Made by a program: the position numbers and the translations under genes
Assembly (NCBI GenBank): GCA_029851415.1
Contig: CM056743.1
Location: 70,090,186 to 70,154,185 of the forward strand
Reading direction: 5' to 3'
DNA from: Eretmocerus hayati
Taxonomy: Eukaryota; Arthropoda; Insecta; Hymenoptera; Aphelinidae
Length of the DNA stretch: 64,000 bases
Part shown: one piece after another, positions 59,641 through 64,000 of the stretch
Numbering within the stretch: the first letter of the stretch is position 1
How the letters are laid out: each line of letters begins with the position of its first letter
The notes under the pieces: generated by a model
Seen by the model: the letters and a program-made list of their open reading frames with translations, nothing else
Database searches by the model: none
Told to the model about the DNA's origin: nothing

Positions 59641-60877
59641 GTCTGTTGGGAGATTGATGGATAACAGTTTGTAAAAAAGTTCGTCGTGGATATGGAATTT
59701 CGTGCTCCGTGTTACGATACCATACGGGTCGTAGATAGAATGACCCATCTTAAGTTTAAGTATGAAATGACTGAAATTCCGTGTCTACCACCCTTTTTCT
59801 ATTTTTAGTTGCAGGTGCAGACGACGGTCGGATATGAGGGAGCAAATTGACCAAATATAAGTTTCAAACCTGGTGGACTTATCAGGCTTGAATAACGACT
59901 TTTTTGCTGGCAAGGGATGACAATTGTAAATATGTACATAATTCATTGTATGCTTATTGATCTCGTTATGTAAAAACTTGCTTGACATGATTGAGTCGTA
60001 CGTTATATCGCCGTAATTCATACAAATTGTGATGACTCAATAAATAATTTCAATACATTGTTCGAAATATGGTGTCAATAAACAATCCAAGCCATCCTCT
60101 TGTTCTTTCTGACATCGGTCGGATTGTGGTGCACAACTGATGCAGTATCCTCGCATTGTAATGAATAGAATTGTTCTTAAAGATAATCACTCATTGCCAG
60201 ATCACTTTTCTAGGCCCTCTGTGATCTCGACACGGGGAAACAACACATCTTGCTTGTCACACGGACAATATCTTGGACATGGTACATTGAACTTGTTCAT
60301 CGATTATCTGCATATCTACAAAAAATAATTTGGTATTTTAATTGTCCGAGCTAGCTCATAAATCTCGTGTATCCGAAAAATTTCAAACCTTTCCTCAATT
60401 CAAAAATCCACAGCTTGGCTTATGGATAATAAGATGAGAGGAAATGTCGTACTGACGAAAATGTACGACCTCTTCGTGATCAAATATTGGCCACCTCCGC
60501 AACAATTCAAATCGACGCAAAAATCTCAACTTATAAAGCGACTTATTGAGGTTGTTTGGGGGTTATCGACTGAGTTTTAGATGCAACAAGGTCCTCGTCA
60601 TATTCATTCATAAGAAAGCTTATGCATATTCATTCGCAAATTTGTATGTTTTAAACCATAATAGAATCGTAAATGATTTTTGATTGAGTATTTCAATGGT
60701 ATCATGTAATTCTTTGTTATTTCCGTTAGTGAGTTTCTTCCAGAATTTCCAAAGCGCCTTTAACACATGAAAAAATTATTTTTGATTTTCTCCCTCATAT
60801 CCGCGTTCTCGTGGATTTGGGAATAGAGTGAGCTTAATTATGGGTTTTTCAGCGTAATTGGTCGATTGGTAGGCACA
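59641..60877. other. No supported gene
   Basis: Two AATAAA hexamers on the plus strand near 60039 and 60078 could be the 3' end of an unrecognised transcript, but no ORF with support precedes them. Confidence 0.35.
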
Positions 60878-63800
60878 GAAAGGAGCTGTTGCAAATAAGG
60901 CGAAATCTGGCCCAAACGGATTTGGCTGTAAATCACGTCAGATACTCGTTTTGGGTGTCAGAGTATGCATGTAAATTTTTTCCGCATGAAATCAACTTGC
61001 AGCGATTTGCCGAGCAAGAGTCGCCCCCGTTTAAAATACACGTGAAACGTCATTCTTTGCGTCCCTCTCAAAATTGGCCACAGGAACCGCTACGGGACCA
61101 ACGAGAATTTGTTCTTGAACAAAAAATACAACTTTCAGGGGTATTTTTGAGGACGGGAAATGCTGCGCTGATACCTAAAAATCACTCAGAAGATGGAGAA
61201 TGCGGATTTCTCGCGCTAAAACCGAGAAATACTCGAAAGGAGTTGGGTTAATCGAAAAGTTGCAGAGGACTAAAGTTGTAGATTTTGTCCTAAACTTTCA
61301 TTTGGCATTGGTATTTGATACATATATTAATTGAAAACTCCTAAAAAACGTTCAGAACTCATGAAAAACCATATTTATCAAACTTTTTGGCGACCTCGAG
61401 GTCAAAATGGATGAAACAAGAAATACATTGTATAGGTTTCATGAAAATACACATTTTTGGTTCCCATCATTTTTTCGATAAAATGCACCAGACTTGAGCT
61501 ATTAGCAAAACAAAGTCCAAAAGTGGCACTTTCCAACTTTCAAACGTAAAATACTCGAAAAAATCAAACGGAAACCCTATATAATAATTGCGTGAAAAGT
61601 TGTATTTTTTCATGAACTTCAAAATGAAAAAAAAATTCATAGCATTCCGATGTCTTGGCTTCGAGGAATATGCATTTTTATGCCGAATCGCTCGTTGAGG
61701 TGGATAAATTGATGGTTCTGAGATGCTTTAGGTGAATTTACGTCCATAGATCATACCACAGTATGAAAAAACTCACCAAGGCTCATGTCCGATTTCGGTC
61801 CAGAGTCCCACAACATCCCAGATCGCAATCATGTTCGTCAAAGTTCACCTGTACAGTAGGAACTTCTCGTTCCTGGAGATGCAATCACCCGTGGAAGAGA
61901 GAAAATACTCTACTCCCCGAATTTGCGCGCAGCTGGAAGCTCACGGAGAGGATATGTGTCACGACATTCACAAGTTTTCATCAGAATAAACTTCGCCAGA
62001 GATTCATATTTCACCATCAAAGATTAGACTAGAAATAATCACAGAAAATAAAATTCCTCACTACAAACAACATGATATTGATACAATCATTCAGTCTGAA
62101 TCATCTTCATCGACCGATAGTGACTCAAACACTGCAAGCTCTGCTTCTTCTTGTTCGGCATCTCTTACATACGAATGGTAGATCGATCTTTGAAGCACCG
62201 AGTTGTTTTCTTTGTAACAAAAGATTGCCACAAACAGTCCATTACCTTTTCATAATCCACTATGTTATAATTTCTTATGTCCGCAGTTGAAGCAAGCAAA
62301 TTCATACACTGATGAACACTGTGATGACGATGGGCTTTATGAGCTTTACTACCATAAAGAAGATACAGGTGTCATCAGAATAAAAATGCAGTCACGCCAT
62401 ACTTCGTCAAAAGTGTACTCTCTCTGGGTGAGCTATAATGAAGAAGAAAACGCTGTGACTGATTGGTACTGCCAATGTAAGACAGGTGCGAGAACTATTG
62501 GCTGCTGTGCCCACATTGCATCAGTGTTATGGTATCTTGGTTATGACCGGTATCAAGAACATCCTGAGAATAGGTTGAGTCGAAACTACCATTCGTATGT
62601 AAGAGATGCCGAACAAGAAGAAGCAGAGCTTGCAGTGTTTGAGTCACTATCGGTCGATGCAGATGATTCAGACTGAATGATTGTATCAATATCATGTTGT
62701 TTGTAGTGAGGAATTTTATTTTCTGTGATTATCTCTAGTCTAATCTTTGATGGTAAAATATGAATCTCTGGCGAAGTTTATTCTGATGAAAACTTGTGAA
62801 TGTCGTGACACATATCCTCTCCGTGAGCTTCCAGCTGCGCGCAAATTCGGGGAGTAGAGTATTTTCTCTCTTCCACGGGTGATTGCATCTCCAGGAACGA
62901 GAAGTTCCTACTGTACAGGTGAACTTTGACGAACATGATTGCGATCTGGGATGTTGTGGGACTCTGGACCGAAATCGGACATGAGCCTTGGTGAGTTTTT
63001 TCATACTGTGGTATGATCTATTGACGTAAATTCACCTAAAGCATCTCAGAACCATCAATTTATCCACCTCAACGAGCGATTCGGCATAAAAATGCATATT
63101 CCTCGAAGCCAAGACATCGGAATGCTATGAATTTTTTTTTCATTTTGAAGTTCATGAAAAAATACAACTTTTCACGCAATTATTATATAGGGTTTCCGTT
63201 TGATTTTTTCGAGTATTTTACGTTTGAAAGTTGGAAAGTGCCACTTTTGGACTTTGTTTTGCTAATAGCTCAAGTCTGGTGCATTTTATCGAAAAAATGA
63301 TGGGAACCAAAAATGTGTATTTTCATGGAACCTATACAATGTATTTCTTGTTTCATCCATTTTGACCTCGAGGTCGCCAAAAAGTTTGATAAATATGGTT
63401 TTTCATGAGTTCTGAACGTTTTTTAGGAGTTTTCAATTAATATATGTATCAAATACCAATGCCAAATGAAAGTTTAGGACAAAATCTACAACTTTAGTCC
63501 TCTGCAACTTTTCGATTAACCCAACTCCTTTCGAGTATTTCTCGGTTTTAGCGCGAGAAATCCGCATTCTCCATCTTCTGAGTGATTTTTAGGTATCAGC
63601 GCAGCATTTCCCGTCCTCAAAAATACCCCTGAAAGTTGTATTTTTTGTTCAAGAACAAATTCTCGTTGGTCCCGTAGCGGTTCCTGTGGCCAATTTTGAG
63701 AGGGACGCAAAGAATGACGTTTCACGTGTATTTTAAACGGGGGCGACTCTTGCTCGGCAAATCGCTGCAAGTTGATTTCATGCGGAAAAAATTTACATGC

Positions 63801-63889
63801 ATACTCTGACACCCAAAACGAGTATCTGACGTGATTTACAGCCAAATCCGTTTGGGCCAGATTTCGCCTTATTTGCAACAGCTCCTTTC
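60878..63889. mobile_element. 3.0-kb palindrome with 1304-bp arms
   Basis: 60878-62181 and 62586-63889 are near-identical reverse complements; coordinates sum to 124767 over the whole length with no indel. The few differences I saw are single bases (for example near 61393, 61745 and 62015). The loop is 62182-62585. No direct duplication was found outside the arms, and the outer ends (GAAAGGAGCTGTTGC) do not look like a standard TIR. It may be a fold-back transposon, an inverted duplication made by break repair, or an assembly artefact. Each arm contains the same 120-codon open frame (60889-61251 and, inverted, 63516-63878), which has no known domain. Confidence 0.9.
62287..62676 (+). CDS. SWIM zinc-finger protein, last exon (5' exons missing)
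   Basis: The 129-codon exon starts after TTATGTCCGCAG and ends with TGA at 62674. It reads LKQANSYTDEHC..., RIKMQSRHTSSKVYSLWVSY and WYCQCKTGARTIGCCAHIAS-VLWYLGYDRYQ, with an acidic tail. The CxC...CxH spacing (CQC, then C-A-H) is the SWIM zinc-finger pattern. This exact style of SWIM protein (QSRH, ...GARTIGCCAHIASVLWYLGY) occurs in many copies in insect genomes and is associated with transposons. The N-terminal part that would hold other domains is absent: upstream of the acceptor the sequence turns into the loop and then the inverted copy of its own 3' end. The last 91 bp lie in the right arm, so their reverse copy exists in the left arm. Confidence 0.75.
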   Translation: MKQANSYTDEHCDDDGLYELYYHKEDTGVIRIKMQSRHTSSKVYSLWVSYNEEENAVTDWYCQCKTGARTIGCCAHIASVLWYLGYDRYQEHPENRLSRNYHSYVRDAEQEEAELAVFESLSVDADDSD

Positions 63890-64000
63890 ATTGACTCTAT
63901 CGGGGCTTCAATTCTCCAAAAGAATGAACGTTCATCCCAAAATTTTAATTATCCTGGAAAAAGTTCTGTGGATTTCCGTTCCAACCGAACGATTCAGATA
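63890..64000. other. Flank outside the palindrome
   Basis: 111 bp of unique sequence; nothing recognised. Confidence 0.3.

Noticed and set aside
61763..63004. Duplicate 89-residue Arg/Ser-rich open frames
   Set aside because: Shadow of the region downstream of the SWIM exon; no domain.
60889..63878. Duplicate 120-residue open frames in the palindrome arms
   Set aside because: Present twice only because the arms are copies. No known domain, start context or splice link; kept as a note under the palindrome.
60878..63889. Firm call of a transposon for the 3-kb palindrome
   Set aside because: No target duplication or recognised termini were found, and an inverted duplication or assembly artefact cannot be excluded.

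Overview
The window looks like a repeat-rich arthropod nuclear genome, most likely an insect. This rests on spliced genes with GT-AG introns, an I-clade LINE, animal-type MULE/FLYWCH sequence, a MATH-BTB gene, many fold-back elements and several tandem arrays. The species cannot be named from sequence alone. There are no bacterial operons, rRNA genes or CRISPR arrays. Most of the 64 kb is mobile or repetitive DNA; only about 5 kb looks like protein-coding sequence outside the LINE.

Layout. 1-5.4 kb: little coding sequence, one frameshifted transposon-type protein relic (1744-2213). 5.4-6.85 kb: a tandem array of ~183-bp units. 7-19 kb: no convincing genes, but many palindromic elements (9.94-11.2, 11.8-12.8, 15.5-15.8 and 16.3-17.15 kb) and two 396-bp copies of one MITE family in opposite orientation (8393 and 18547). 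19.2-26.4 kb: a transposon with perfect 27-bp terminal inverted repeats, into which a nearly intact I-clade LINE (19959-25926, 12-bp target duplication) has inserted. Each LINE ORF has one in-frame TAA. 27.8-29.8 kb: a near-perfect 0.55-kb hairpin beside a terminal-inverted-repeat element that holds a 98-bp array and a tRNA-like sequence. 32.3-34.9 kb: an intronless MATH-BTB gene enclosed by a 17-bp terminal inverted repeat. 38.7-39.8 kb: minisatellites.

42.35-51.94 kb is the most interesting region. It appears to hold one split gene on the plus strand. The first exons encode a FLYWCH zinc finger and the start of a MULE transposase catalytic domain, ending at the DGTF motif. These are followed by a long run of short acidic, disordered exons. 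Eight consecutive exons are all multiples of three and all phase 1-1, and the model ends in a basic, NLS-like exon. One of the exons is split by a 2675-bp palindromic element with a perfect 9-bp target duplication, the mark of Mutator-like transposons. Removing the element restores an open exon.

52-64 kb: a fold-back element with a TAA duplication (52867-54242), a ~306-bp array (54.4-55.8 kb), a 1.64-kb fold-back inserted in another tandem repeat, further ~300-bp repeats, and a 3.0-kb palindrome (60878-63889) whose loop carries the last exon of a SWIM zinc-finger protein of a transposon-associated type.

Taken together, the region is shaped by repeated insertion and inverted duplication. The spliced FLYWCH/MULE-derived gene is the best candidate for something undescribed: a transposase N-terminus joined to a set of freely skippable acidic exons.
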